NCBI RefSeq assembly: GCF_016802725.1
Contig: NC_052664.1
Span: 21,100,405-21,164,404, forward strand
Length of the DNA stretch: 64,000 nt
Source: Solenopsis invicta
Lineage: Eukaryota; Arthropoda; Insecta; Hymenoptera; Formicidae
Direction of reading: 5' to 3'
Positions 12,920-25,429 of this stretch are shown one piece after another; positions within the stretch are counted from its first letter, which is position 1, and the number at the start of each line of letters is the position of its first letter. Under the pieces are notes generated by a model. The model ran no database searches. It saw only the letters and a program-made list of their open reading frames with translations, and was not told the DNA's origin. The position numbers and the translations under genes were made by a program.

Positions 12920-13175
12920 GAATTTGGTTAGACTGCACTAGTGCGCACTGGCGCATATTAAAGCTGCTGTACACTGATCTAATCTTATTTAAAAATAAAA
13001 TACAAAGTGCCTTGAATGATAAAATATATATTTTACCAAATAGCATAATAAAATATCGATTGGGGATTTCACAATTTAATCTGTTTATATATTTATATTA
13101 AATACGTATCCTTCGTCGATCAGTGTTAGGCGGTTTTAATGTGCACCAATGCGCCCTGGAGTGTCCAACCGAATT
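12920..13175. mobile_element. Foldback MITE-like element, about 256 bp
   Basis: The left arm starting GAATTTGGTTAGACTGCACT (12920 onward, through GGCGCATATTAAAG and ACACTGATC) matches the reverse complement of the right arm ending GTGTCCAACCGAATTC (about 13119-13175). Arms are about 60 bp with small indels; the middle is plain AT-rich sequence. Confidence 0.7.
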
Positions 13176-13790
13176 CGCTATAATATTACGTTCGGTGTTT
13201 GAAATTTATTCATTTGCATTCTGCGAATTATACAAATGCAGTTTGCAGAAGCTCAATAATCTTTTACTATTGAATGATTTAAACAAATGATATTTCAAAT
13301 ATGACTATTTTTTTTCTATTTGTGCTGTCGATGAATTATTAAGAGGAGAATTTTGTCTTTTCTGAAATAAAGTTTTATAACATTGCAGTATAAATATTAA
13401 ATAATGACTAAAGCAAAATGTGTAACTTTTTGCTCTCTCTTTGTGATATATTTACATATTGCGTACATATTGATATTATCAATAATATAAGGATTTTTAG
13501 CCATTCTCATTTTTTAAATGTGTTGATAAGAATTTTTATTATAGAATACTTCGGTATTTACGCCACGCGAGGATTTACGCCACGAAAATCAGAAAAAATA
13601 GAAGTGGAGTTAACTTGCTTTCAACCACTCTGTTGTTGTTTTTGTTGTTATGTTATTAATATTTGTATTTTAATTTTTTTTTACTTTTAATATTAACGAA
13701 ACCATCGTTGAATTAATTTGACATTATTTTGAATAGCGCAGCGATGTATAATACAACCTACGTAAAATGATTACTCTCTCTGTAGTAAGT

Positions 13791-14460
13791 AGGGGAGAGG
13801 GGTATAAGATGACTTTTAATACCGAGTAAGGAGAAAAACAGTCAAATAAAGTTAAAAATTACACTTATGAATAAAAAAAGATAAATTATAATATAATAAT
13901 CTTTTATTTTGATATTACAACGTAGTTAAAGAAAATCGTAAATTAAACGAAAAATATTTATGTAATCTGAAAAAATAAAATCATTAAAATTGTGATATAC
14001 ATTACGATATATATTGCGATTAAAATTGCGTTACATGCAGTCAGAATGCAGCTGTGCACAAATGCATTACCTTGCTTATGCACAACTTTCGTCATCTTAC
14101 CCACAATCGCCGTATTTATTTGTTTATAAAATATGAAATGTTATATACACGCAATACGAAAATTGAAAAATATAAATACATTATTGTATACGTTTTTAGC
14201 TATACAATATTGTGATTTTATAGAGAAAATGAAAATATTTATTATAATTATGTTTAAAAGTTATGGATAGGTACTTCCAAAACACATTTCTTATTATATT
14301 ATATGTATTCTTATGGACAGATTGAAATCAAACTACCGCAGATTATCTGTTACCATCTAAAGTCTCTAATAAATTAAGCATCGGTTCGTTATTTGTTATT
14401 AACTTGAAAAAATTAACAATTCGTCATCTTACCAACTTCGTCATCTTATCTCCCTTTTTC
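13791..14460. mobile_element. Element with inverted ends and repeated CGTCATCTTA motif
   Basis: The left end GGGGAGAGGGGTATAAGATG (13792 onward) pairs with the right end GTCATCTTATCTCCCTTTTT (near 14440-14459). The motif CGTCATCTTA recurs at about 14090, 14422 and 14440, so the right side has stacked copies of the terminal motif. The interior is AT-rich with no coding frame. Confidence 0.55.
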
Positions 14461-17400
14461 TTATAAAAGGTTTATTGATTATTTCGTGATACATGAGCGT
14501 AGAGAGATAGTAAAAGATGGAGTACACGAAAATACAAGTGCTTAGCTCTTGTATTCTTTGTTCAAGTTGATCGTCTCGCCCATGAGTGGCTATAAATCCC
14601 ATCCCTTTTGTATGATAAAAATGCATGTTTTTTGAAGATTTTTTTCAAAATATAAGAAAATGAATATTTTATATTTCTAATATTTGTTACAAGAGATAGT
14701 ATGTTATGAAGTTTTTATTGATTCAGTTTATTTTCTTTAAACATAGTAAATAATACTTGATATATTAAATTTTTCTTAGGTGCGGCGTATATACCGAAGT
14801 TTCTCTGTATATTTGTCTCAGAATATAGATAACAGAAACGTTCAATGTTTGAATATTTAATTTTGATAATTTGACCATTGAAGATTTTTTCATGGCGTTT
14901 TACATAATTCTAGTGACTAAATGTATATTATCGAAAATTATTAATATTATTTTAGTATTATAAGTGCTTTTGAAAGATTGATTTTTCATACAATTGTTAA
15001 TTGATACAAATATTTTTCATACAAATATATTTCAATACAAACATGTCGGCACGCATTACGGTAAACAATGTGTTATTATATGTAGCGTAATACTATATAT
15101 TCAATGTAGATGTACTTCATAATTTCTCGATTGTCCAAACTTCCCGAAGTTCGTAGCGCTTGTGATGTTCCATCCGACACTCCCCGTCTTAAAGACGATG
15201 AAGATCACGTATCGCTTCGTTAAACGCGCAAGTTAAAGCGACGATCCGGTGCATGGTTGGCTGACTGTGTCCCTCCTATTTGCGGAATCGAGCCGTTTAG
15301 GACTACATTTTGTCGAGAATTTCCACCGGTGAAGCCGCGTAATAGCTTTCGGTAGTTTGAACGCCTACAGAGGTAATTTGTTTCGGGGAGTGAGCTGGGC
15401 GAGCGAGGGGGCGAGCGAGAAGCGGAGGACGTTCGTTTAGCCGTTCGTTCCTGGACGAATTTTATTGAAACTTTATGAACGAAAGAAGAGCTGTGTTCCA
15501 GATTCGGCACGACAGAAAGGAAATTGGAAACAGAAACAGAATCATCGCGGAAGCGATAACTCGTGCGATGAATCGTGCGCTTTTCAGGCAAATCGATTGT
15601 CCCTGTGTGTGATGGTAATAGTGGTAACCGCTTGAAATAATTGAAGAAAATGTAGAGAACGAGAGACAATCTTTCATAGAATATGTGAAAATTAGTGCGC
15701 TGAACGATATTGAAACCGTTACGATATCTTTTGTATAGGTATTATTCAAAAAATGTTCTTCTCACACATTTTTTATCGTTTTATATCTTTTTTTACTTGG
15801 ATATTCTTTCTAATGAATTTTGATATTGTTTTTAGAAACAGTGATTTCAGTGAACACACAAGTTTTTAATAATTAGTTTTTATTATATGTAATTGATGCA
15901 AAAAAAAAAGATTAGATTTCCGCCGAAATTGCTTTGAATCAAGATGATATTCGCGCTCTTTCGAGCTTCAAAAAATCAATTATTATTTTTTAAACATTTT
16001 TCAATCATTTGAATCTTGAGAGAGAGAGAAAGAGCACATTAAAGAGAAGAGATTTGCAAAAGTTTTTATTAATTGTTTGCAAAATTTTTAATGCATTTCT
16101 ACAAAAACATTAAAAACTACGTTACAACGTTTTGTTTTTCAAAAAAATTTTCAAAAAATTTAGAAATGATACTGAAAGCGAGAATATCCTGTTAGATCTT
16201 CTCATTAAATTTTACAAAATGTCTCAAAAAGCCATGCGATTTATCGTGCGATCTAGTTTAATCTAATTTGCTCAAAATTTTTGGCAGATATTCACATGTT
16301 TGTCTCTCGTCTAATATACAGTCAAATACAAATTCCAATTTTTTGATTTTCTAATAAAAAAAAGTCTTGAACAAAGAGACAAAGAACTCGATTTTTTTCA
16401 AAACTTAATTTTTGCGAAAATTAATTTTTCAGTTTAGTTATAAATTAAATGAGAACGATGTATAGATTTAAATAATTTCCTTCAACTTTTTTATTTCAAA
16501 TAATTTATGCAAAAAATTTTATAAAAGAATGTAGAAATGATACTGAAAGCGAGAGTATCCTCTTAAATCTTCTCATTAAATGTCACAAAATGTCTTGAAA
16601 AGCTTTGCGATTTATCATGCGATTCATTTTCTTTAATTTGTGTGACATCTTTCCTTACTTAGAGGACAATATTCCTGTAAAGTGGTTCATTATGATCGTT
16701 GACACTACATTTGCTTGTTGTTTAATCGTTATTGAGAGGGGGAAGGGAGAGAGAAGAAAAATGTAAAAGAAAGAGATGATAAGGAGCCATATTTTTCGGC
16801 TCGTTTCGCCATTCGTCACGACCAAAGAGACGATTGATATGCTGAACGAGTTGTCCCCGACGACGTAGATGGATGGCATCTAGATTCCGTGGATCGCAGG
16901 TGCGATTCATAGTATTACCTAGAACTCTTCCTTTATTATCGACCTCTTTTCTGTTCGCATTATTCATCCTCTCATTGCGCTGAATTTAGGAAGCTAAATA
17001 ACTGCGAGGGAAGAGAGATAATTAAAAAGCTTATTATAATTAGAATGTCAATTTTTATTGCCCCCACCCCCTTTCTCTTTAGTATGTTTAAAATATTACT
17101 CTATTTGAGGAAGTAATCGAAGAATGATCTACTTGACAAACAAATTGAAGTAAGACTCTGAAATGTAAAATCGATAGATAAAAACAGGCGAGAAAAACTA
17201 ATACGTAGTTGTAGGAAGTAAACAACAAATTTTTCCAATCAAGAATCTGTCGATTTATCCGATGACCATATAGCTTTATTAACGAATGATGAACGAACGA
17301 ACGAATGTATGTTTCACTTTGGAACCTTTCTCAGTGGGTTTTAAGTTCGAACATCGGGATTCTCTTCGTTGGATACAAAGTTAAAGTCAAACAAATTCGA

Positions 17401-17659
17401 TCAGAAATACATAAATCAAGATAGAATTTTTTATCTGGTCTGATTTACATATTTTCAACTGATTATATTTACTTTGATTCCGTCAAAGTTTCGATGACGA
17501 CTATGCCACAACTTTTTCATTAATTTAAATAATTAATTTTTAATTTTAATAATATCAATATTTTGATATTTACAAGAACAATACAAAGCGCGCGCCATTT
17601 ATTTTCCACTATACATTCCTAATAATAATAATAATATACATATAAATTTGTATTTATAC
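14461..17659. other. AT-rich DNA with one CpG-rich patch
   Basis: The patch 15120-15640 is CpG-rich and carries two overlapping minus-strand frames (149 and 95 codons) that are serine/arginine-rich and lack any recognised domain. The remainder is AT-rich, including the duplication at 16150-16650 and a second mild patch at 16790-16980. Confidence 0.4.
16150..16650. repeat. Direct duplication of a ~125-bp unit (16150-16280 and 16523-16650)
   Basis: Both copies contain AGAAATGATACTGAAAGCGA, then ATCTTCTCATTAAAT and GCGATTTATC-TGCGAT in the same order and orientation, about 370 bp apart. Identity is high at first and weakens at the ends. The DNA between is AT-rich and may be a more decayed part of the same repeat unit. 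Confidence 0.7.
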
Positions 17660-17770
17660 AGGGTGTCCGGAAAATTGCCAACAATACTTTGGAAATGATT
17701 CGGGAAAAAGAAAGAAGAAAAGCTATACAAACACAGATCCGGAAATAAGTCGTTTTTGAGTTATAGTCAC
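17660..17770. mobile_element. Fragment with TACAGGGTGTCC end
   Basis: TATACAGGGTGTCCGGAAAA followed by an aagaaa-rich segment and GTTTTTGAGTTATAG is typical, from general knowledge, of decayed transposon ends in insect genomes. Only one end is visible. A similar end motif starts the foldback element at 37241. Confidence 0.4.
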
Positions 17771-17944
17771 TTTTATGTTAAAAAAATCGTAATTTTATAA
17801 TTATAATAATCATAATTTATTTTATGCTTGTTTAACAGAAAATTTTACATTTCAATAAATGATCAGCAAGTTCTATAATCATAATCTAGTGCCGTTGCTA
17901 AGACCTCCATTAAATCTCACTGAACTTTCTAATTATTGATCTAG

Positions 17945-18157
17945 TCCGAGAAAAAAATTTCCAAAATTTTTATAAATATTTATTTGAATAGTATCGGTAA
18001 AATATTTACTTACGATCTATATAAGAAAAAATGACACTTAAATGAAATTAATAGTTTTTGTTTGAAATAAACACAAGTATATTTGCATTTAATAAATATT
18101 TCATTAATACTGTTTGAATGAATATTTTTTAAAATTTATTAATTTTTTTCTCAGTGT
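17945..18157. mobile_element. Foldback MITE-like repeat, family B copy 1
   Basis: The left end CCGAGAAAAAAATTTCC and the right end ATTTTTTTCTCAGTGTA are the termini of inverted arms about 65 bp long that include AATAAATATTTATTTGAATAG-type sequence. There is no coding frame. The same unit recurs near 25.0 and 37.6 kb. Confidence 0.7.
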
Positions 18158-18280
18158 ACAATTTGGTCCTGAACTTAGTTCATAAAGACGAAAAAAATGA
18201 CGGAGACAAGCTTTTTATTAAATTAAATTTGTTTTTAATACGTATATTCAGAAAAAATTTATTGAAAATTTAAAATATTT

Positions 18281-18415
18281 ATTCCGATACGTTCAACTAA
18301 ATATTGTGTTAATTTAGTTACGTAAAAAAGGTACAATTCATTCATGTTAATCGTTGAAATTCTTTAATGAAGAATCAACTAAACGAACTCAATATTTAGT
18401 TGAATGTATCGGAAT
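18281..18415. mobile_element. Foldback element, arms of 39 bp
   Basis: Arms 18281-18319 and 18377-18415 pair with four mismatches by my reading (ATTCCGATAC and TTCAACTAAATATTG are shared). The 57-bp loop is AT-rich. It lies 120 bp right of family B copy 1. Confidence 0.7.
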
Positions 18416-18759
18416 GTATATTAAATAGTTTAGTCATATTTTTGCCAAAATTTGTTTATTTGTTAAAAGAGTTCCAATTTTGCACTGAAATGTTTTTTCG
18501 TATATCATTAATAAAGCGATTATTAAACTGATTGATTAATCGATTGACTCTTAATTGGATATTTAGTGTTTATGTTCTGTCAACAATAAGTATTGTTTCT
18601 CATTGTTTGATCCGCTTGAATCATTAATTTCAGCAAATGTATTTATACTTCAATCTGGTTTCCCAAAGAGTAAATCATCATATTTCTTGAGCTACAATAT
18701 TAAATTTATACCTTTCATGCCACGTTATAGTAAAAGACATTCGAGAGTGAAATAAAGAT

Positions 18760-21700
18760 CTATGTTGCCCGCTCCGGAACCACCAGTGATTTACAGCTAC
18801 CGAAACATTAAAAGTCTCGTCTCTCGAAAACTTGTATTTGATACGACCTGATTTTAAGCCTTCGTTCGCTCGTGTATCTCAATTTCAAGAGGCACGTTGT
18901 TAGATACCTCAACTTTGCTGCTAGCTAACGATACATAAACTTCGTAGAATTGATCGTAAACTGCTAGTTGCCAAGATTTTTTCGCTTTTTGATACGCGAA
19001 GGGAATCGCGGTGCGGCCGAGGCGAGACCGAAAGAGAGGAAAGAGATAACTCAGCGCCGTGAGTTTTCACGGCATGGATAGCGAAGTTTCCCTTCCATTT
19101 CGTTGCTCCACGCCGCGCTTTCTCCTCCCCCTCGCCCCTTTCAGCCCCATCCCTGCAAATCACCGGCATGTTCTCGGCCCTACGTTGGGTTTTATGAAAA
19201 TCCCGTTGAAGTTTTAGTCGGGCGAAATGGCGCTGCAAAAGTTCCGCGAACGCGGCGGCTGGCAGCGGCTTGTACGCTTTGTCTATTTGGCCGGTTTGTT
19301 CCCCGTTATTTCCCCTACAAAGAAAAAAAAATTTTTTTTCAACGAAAGGGGCGATGCGAGAAGGAATACCTTTTCACTCTTCTCTCTTCGGGAGTTTTCC
19401 GAGGGAAGAGCTCAGCCGCGAAGTATCGTTCGATGAATTATGTATATAAATCGCAATTGGCTTTTCACGAATAACAGTGCGCCACTGTGTACACGGAGCG
19501 AAGTTTCGAAACATCCCACCTTATTAATTCCAGATCCTTCGATCGCTTTCTAAGGAATTCTAAACTGAGAAACGTTTCGAGGACACCCATTACTTGCTTA
19601 CCATCCGTTTTCTAATTTAAATAATATTTTAATGACTATTATATTTGTCTTCTATTTTTAATATGTATGTACGTGTACATATGTATTTTCAATAAAACGC
19701 ACATAAATTAATAGGCGAAAGATATAAGGTCTGTAATTAAGAAAATAATATGTCGTTATCTAATTAAGTTCCACAAATGTTTTAATAAATTCTTAAAATT
19801 TTGATGAGTTATCTGACTCTCATGAAAAAACTTTCAAAAAACTTTTGCACATCTTGAGAGTAATTAATCTCCGTATCGAGAACATTTATTCATCATAATA
19901 GGGTTTCGAGAGTTTTTGAACGAGCCAGAAGCACGACCGAAGTTTTGACATTCAGCTAAACTTCATCACGATTGATAAATGAAAGAAACTTTCCTTATAG
20001 TTCAAGTATAATTAGAAAAATTAGCCGCTCTTGTTGTGGTTTCTGGTTTCTCTAATATTCATATTTCATCTGAAAATATATTTAAGTATACCTGTGATCG
20101 TGTGTATATACACAAATATCAGGGAGCGATAAAATAATCGATACAATTTATCTAACGTATAAAATAGATTCTAGAAATTTATTTAAAATATAAAATCAGA
20201 AATATGTATTTTTAATAAAAATTTCAAACGCAAAATAATTTTTTATGATTTTATTTATTTAAATGTACGTTAAGTATTTTTACGTAAACTATAACTGCAT
20301 CATATGTATATTATATTAGAACTATATTATATATTATGTATAAAGCTGTTTAATAGAATTTTTCATTGATTGTAAAACCAACATCTCAAAATTAGCATCC
20401 TTTATACTTCTTCGATTCGATCTTATATATAAGGCCGCCTACAGATAAGGCCGCCATAGGAAAATTTTTCTACCGATGCAAACGACGATAAAGCCATTTT
20501 AAACTTAATAAATACGTTTAAATAGCAGTCTAAACAATGTAGTTTTATTTTTATCTTGAACGTATTGCGCACATTCTTTTGCGCAGCGTTTATAATATAT
20601 TCAATTCATTAATACTCTTATCTTTTTCAGTTTTAAAGGAAAAAGAAAACTTTTTAACGCAAAATCATTTTGTGGAGTACCACTTTGCAATACTAGTTTT
20701 TGTTTTTTTATTTCAATAGAAAGTCAAATTTAATCCAAATTAACCAGCAGAAAAAAAAGACTTATTTAAAAAATAATTTTTTTTTAAATTTAAAGTAGAC
20801 AATAAGAAGTCATAAGCAGTTGTTTAAAATACTAAATAACTATTTTATATATTTTTTTATTTAAAATACATATTTTAAATAATGTTATTTTAAATTCCGA
20901 CCGATCTCTAATAAATATTATCTTATTTCTTATATGCATATGAGAAATAAATGGATTAACAGTAAGAATTAAATTAATTCTGCTGCTTCTAATTACATTT
21001 TTAAATAGAAGTTTAAAAGCGCACATATTTTAGTTAAACGAGAAATTGCAGATTTAAGCAACGGATAATGACATCTACCTTGCGGTGCGTTTCCGCACAA
21101 GTTTCGAACATCTGTGATCTACTTCATCGAGTCGTACGAGCTAGGCAGAATTTGCGCTGGTACGTGGCAGATTTAATAACGATTCGGAGTTGAGATCTCG
21201 TAGCTGAGCCTTGTTCGCAAATTCACTGCTAGTGGGTACGTGGGTATTTCGCCGACAAGATCAAACTGTGTTGCCACTAGGCAACGCGGCGATTATTCGT
21301 CTTTTCGTGAAATTTCTATTTGCTTCATCGCGACAAGCGCGAGGGCTGCGGGATTATCGGAGCGAGTCGATGATAACCGACGATAACGAGCGCGACCCGG
21401 CTCCCTAATGATCTATGTATCACTCCAACTATCTGGCGTAGCGGCCGAAAGTTCATCTTGTTATCGCGCTACCGGCGCAAACCTGTGCGACTTGATGGCC
21501 GCCATCTAACCGGCATAGGACAAGATAAAGTAACTTCGGTCGTAGCTGCTAACAGAACGTGACTCTTTTAGACCAGAATCGTAGACCCCGGCTTTGTGGT
21601 GCTCGCACGTTTTCACCGGAGATTCTATTAGTCCCGCTCGGGATCGAATTAAAACAAGAAAAACGAGCGCGCTTTCGCTGTAACGAAATAATGACGATGA

Positions 21701-21906
21701 TAGAATTGATTTAACCATCAAACTTTTTCTGTGTGAAGAGTATGTCTCAGTCGAGAACTTTAGAAATGTCAAAAATAATAACGATATTGTTTTACAAAAT
21801 TAACAATCTAGCTAATACTTGTAAGTGTACGTAACATGATCATTTAATATGATTTCGATGGAAGATGGATCAATTACAATTTCAATATTTACTTTTTACT
21901 TCGCGA
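18760..21906. other. Two CpG-rich patches separated by AT-rich DNA
   Basis: 18880-19560 and 21040-21700 are CpG-rich, with frames of 60-123 codons on both strands that overlap one another, which argues against coding. 19620-21030 is plain AT-rich. No exon with convincing splice sites was found. Confidence 0.4.
20429..20455. repeat. Two copies of ATAAGGCCGCC, 16 bp apart
   Basis: Exact 11-mers at 20429-20439 and 20445-20455 form a small GC-rich spot in very AT-rich DNA. Confidence 0.8.
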
Positions 21907-22133
21907 AAAGGACAATTTGGCTGAAATGCAAATCTGAAAAGAATTAAGTTAAACCATTAAAAAATTTATATTGGTCGTTTAACTTTGTTACTAGAATGTC
22001 AAAATTTTTTGCAACAGTATTATCATGTTTGAACGTCTTACATAATTATTTTGACAGTCCAACATAAAATTATTTTCTGATCTGTATCTAGCTAAATTTT
22101 TAGATACTACCATAGAATTTTTCATTCCGTGTT
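21907..22133. mobile_element. Foldback MITE-like repeat, family A copy 2
   Basis: This copy is inverted relative to copy 1. It contains AGAATGTCAAAATTTTTTGC and GAACGTCTTACATAATTATT, the reverse complement of the core of copy 1, and both arms are present (about 21910-21965 and 22050-22110). The right boundary carries a short TTCCGTGTT-like end that also occurs at copy 3. Confidence 0.7.
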
Positions 22134-22199
22134 CTTCAGTATCTTTAGCTTCATTGCCAAAGATTTGTTTCTTCGTGATATTATATCTCCACACAGTAA

Positions 22200-24581
22200 T
22201 TTATTAAAGAAACGCAAAATTTCAAGCCTATAAATCCGATATTCTTTAAAAGTCACAGTGCCTCGTATGCTTTTACAATTGCGGATGGTTACTCGTCAGT
22301 GAGCCTACTCTATTGTACGTTCCACTTTCACGATATTACGCTACACGGCTTGGAGATGGAAGCGGGTCATTATGTTCCATCATGTTCCATTTAACAATAT
22401 GACTTACCGGGGCAATACTGGGAAAAGTGACCGTCGTTTCCCTTGTTCCTCAGAGAGTAGGGCCAGCAAAAGGGCGGGAAGATGGTATATACGTGATATC
22501 CCCTAGAATCGAGCAGGAGAAGTCGTACCCATTGACCCGTGGGAAAAATCCATCGGAATAGAAAGACACGGCCGGCGAGGTCTAAAACTCAATTTGTCAG
22601 CGTGTCGTAGCTTTCGGGATCTTCTTCCCAAGAATACTGCCTTAGCCTTTTAGGGCCTCACGTCTCACCTAACGCTTACTCTCGTCATGTCATAGCAAAA
22701 GTTTCTTTTCCTCTTTCCTTCTAAATCGCATTACGCTTTGATTATAAAAAAAGTGTTCTATAACAAAAACACTTAAATAATCGAAGACAATTGCAGAAGA
22801 TAATTACGGGCAAGACCCCAGGAAATTTTCTCTACTCAAAAAGGGAAAAAGGGCGAGTATGCTCAGGACAAAATTTATCTATTGTTGAATAATTTGAAAG
22901 AAAATCATTACAAACTGTGAAAAATATTTTTTATTGAATTACTGCAAATGATTTTTTGAGCTCTTTCTTTTAGCTCTTTCATAACCGACTTTTCTTGAGA
23001 AGAAAGAACCATCTGGTTTAATTATATTTTTAAAAGTTTTTGAGATTACTGAATACATAAATAATATCAGAACATAAAAATTCAATATAGGAGTTTTAAT
23101 ATGGCAGACGCAAAGAATTAAATAAATATCTTCAATCTCTGATGTAAGTTTATATTAAGTTTGCGTTGAGAAACTTTCTAATGAAGGTTGTATTGATTTG
23201 TTGGTATTGTTTGTATTCTTAAAGATCACAGAGAACAGATAAAATTTATAAAACAAAATTTAAAAATGTAATATAAAATGTATGATAAAATTAAAGATAA
23301 ATAAAGATAGCCAAACATTTCTACGTAATCTATATTGCATATTTGTAAGGGCTAATCAATGCCTAGCACCGTTAAATTCTTCTGTTATTGAGATGCAATG
23401 ATTTTATTATATCAAAAATCTATATGAGAAGTTAATTCAAGAAATTTTGACTCTCTCTCTCTCTGTCTTTCTATATAAATATTTTTTTATATTTTATTTA
23501 TAATATTTTTTGTAAAAATTTAAATTATTTTACTTAAAATTAATATTTGTCTAATAAAATAAAAGGACAAAGAAGGTGTGTATAATTAAAATAATCAGAT
23601 GCGAATAGAATGATAGGTATATCCACAAAGTACGTAAAATTTATTTTTTATCAAGTCCGCGATTGTGTTGAACATTTTTCTGTGAAAATACACTTTATCA
23701 AATCGTCGTGGCTGATCGTTTATTCGAATATATCGTTTATTCATAACTTAAAAACAAGGGGAAAACGTGAGATCGATAAAGTGAAGACGTGTTAGGTTGC
23801 AAAGCGAAGATCCATCCATGATGAAGGAATTAGATTATTCGAAATGTGGATGCTAAAAAATTCGTAAAGGGCAAAAGAATGGCGGTGGATAAAAGGTGCC
23901 GGCGCGTAGGTGAGTGTCGTAACGCGGAAAGAGAAAGTGGAAAGTCATTATCGCGACAAAGAAGATCGGAGCAATCGAGCCTAGTTCAAGTAGCCTATCA
24001 GTAAGCTTCAGCCGCTGCTAAAGAAGCTTCTTTCGGCAATTTGAGTGTGATACCTGGATGAGAAGATGGAATACCTTCGCCTCGGAAAAGTTGGTAGAAA
24101 AGTATCTGAAGAGGCTGTATTTTCCGATAGAAATAGAGAGAGAAAGAAAATTGACAATCTTCGTGAAGTAAAACGTAAACCAAGGTTGAACTTTTGAACG
24201 CGAGCAACACGAGAAATTCATTCACCGTACTTGTATATTTTTCCGAAAGCATCCCGCAACGCCGATGAAACCGGATTCGCAAAGCGGATGAGACGCGAAG
24301 CACGATCGCAACGGAAAAATTCTGACGAAAGTGTTGTGAATAAGGAGAAAGATCGCTGAGAGTTAAGCAGACTTTCGAGCAATGCTCCGAGGTTCTGAGA
24401 TTTCCGCGAAAGAGGAGAATTACGGTCCCACGGGATCTCGGAAGAAACGGAGATAAAATTATAACCCCTATTTGTTTCCACTTTTTTTTTAACATTTCTG
24501 TCTCCCCGTTTCCTCTTTTCGACTTTGCACACAAAACTTCCGGCTTGAAACGCGGTTTTTTACTTTTTATGTATTTATTTT

Positions 24582-24612
<31 letters not shown>

Positions 24613-25012
24613 TATTTTTTAGAATCCCTCTTTTCCCTATTGTGAGGTTTTGCATACGCGCTTCACAGTCGTCCCCATTTTTTGCACGGGTAATTAGTTT
24701 TCTCTCTTGTTCGTTTCCTGCATCTCTTTTTATCGATCCCGTCATTCTCTTTGTTGGTTCAGTCTTTTGACTAGATCAAACGCGGGAATCCCAAAATGAA
24801 GTTTATCGAACGATCGGGAGTTGATAGGCATTTGTTCGATTCTAAAATGTTAGGTATTTTGTTTTCGTTGCTATTCAATAGGGACACGATAAAAGAGATT
24901 TTTTTTCTCATCAAAGAGAAGTATCTACGCACGTAAGTGTACGTATTGTATTTGACTAATTAGATGCCACTTATTTTTATATTAATCTTGAAATAAAATC
25001 GATTTTATGCGT
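22200..25012. other. Noncoding DNA with an unrecognised 178-codon minus-strand frame
   Basis: 22260-22680 and 23770-24530 are CpG-rich; 22690-23590 is AT-rich. The minus-strand frame 24534-23998 starts MCAKSKRGNG and has no recognisable domain, and other minus-strand frames are also open over it, so low stop density is the simplest explanation. Confidence 0.35.
24555..24620. repeat. T-rich low-complexity tract
   Basis: Runs of T broken by single A. On the minus strand it is an A-rich tract just before a 178-codon frame. Confidence 0.9.
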
Positions 25013-25232
25013 CCCTAGGGAAAAAATTACTAAATTTTAATAAATATTTATTCAATTAATACTAATGAAATATTTACTAAATGTAAATATATATTTATTT
25101 AGTTATGAAAACCACTAATTTAAGTATTATTTGTTCACATAGAGTAAATATTTGTGTACCTCAAGTAAATATTTTATTCGTACAATTAAAAAATATATTT
25201 ATTAAAATTTAAAAATTTTTTCTCTTAGTGTA
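25013..25232. mobile_element. Foldback MITE-like repeat, family B copy 2
   Basis: The left arm (about 25018-25080, AATTACTAAATTTTAATAAA) is the reverse complement of the right arm (about 25165-25230, ending in TTTTTTCTCTTAGTGTA). Length and ends match copy 1 at 17945. Confidence 0.7.
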
Positions 25233-25275
25233 GTCAACAAAATGAAAAAGGCAAAGCTAATGAATAAAAAAAAGA

Positions 25276-25302
<27 letters not shown>
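25276..25302. repeat. (AT)n microsatellite
   Basis: Thirteen AT units next to more irregular AT-rich DNA and family B copy 2. Confidence 0.95.
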
Positions 25303-25307
<5 letters not shown>

Positions 25308-25429
25308 AATATATAAACATACATGTGTATATCATAATTAAAAATATATATATTATGTATAAATAAATTTTAATTTATTATTATGATACTTATATCTCGT
25401 TTTATCTTTATCTCAAGTCTTTATTTTTG

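Noticed and set aside
23770..23912. Possible exon ending at TAG|GTGAGTG (23909)
   Set aside because: Good donor, but I found no acceptor or meaningful frame to its left.
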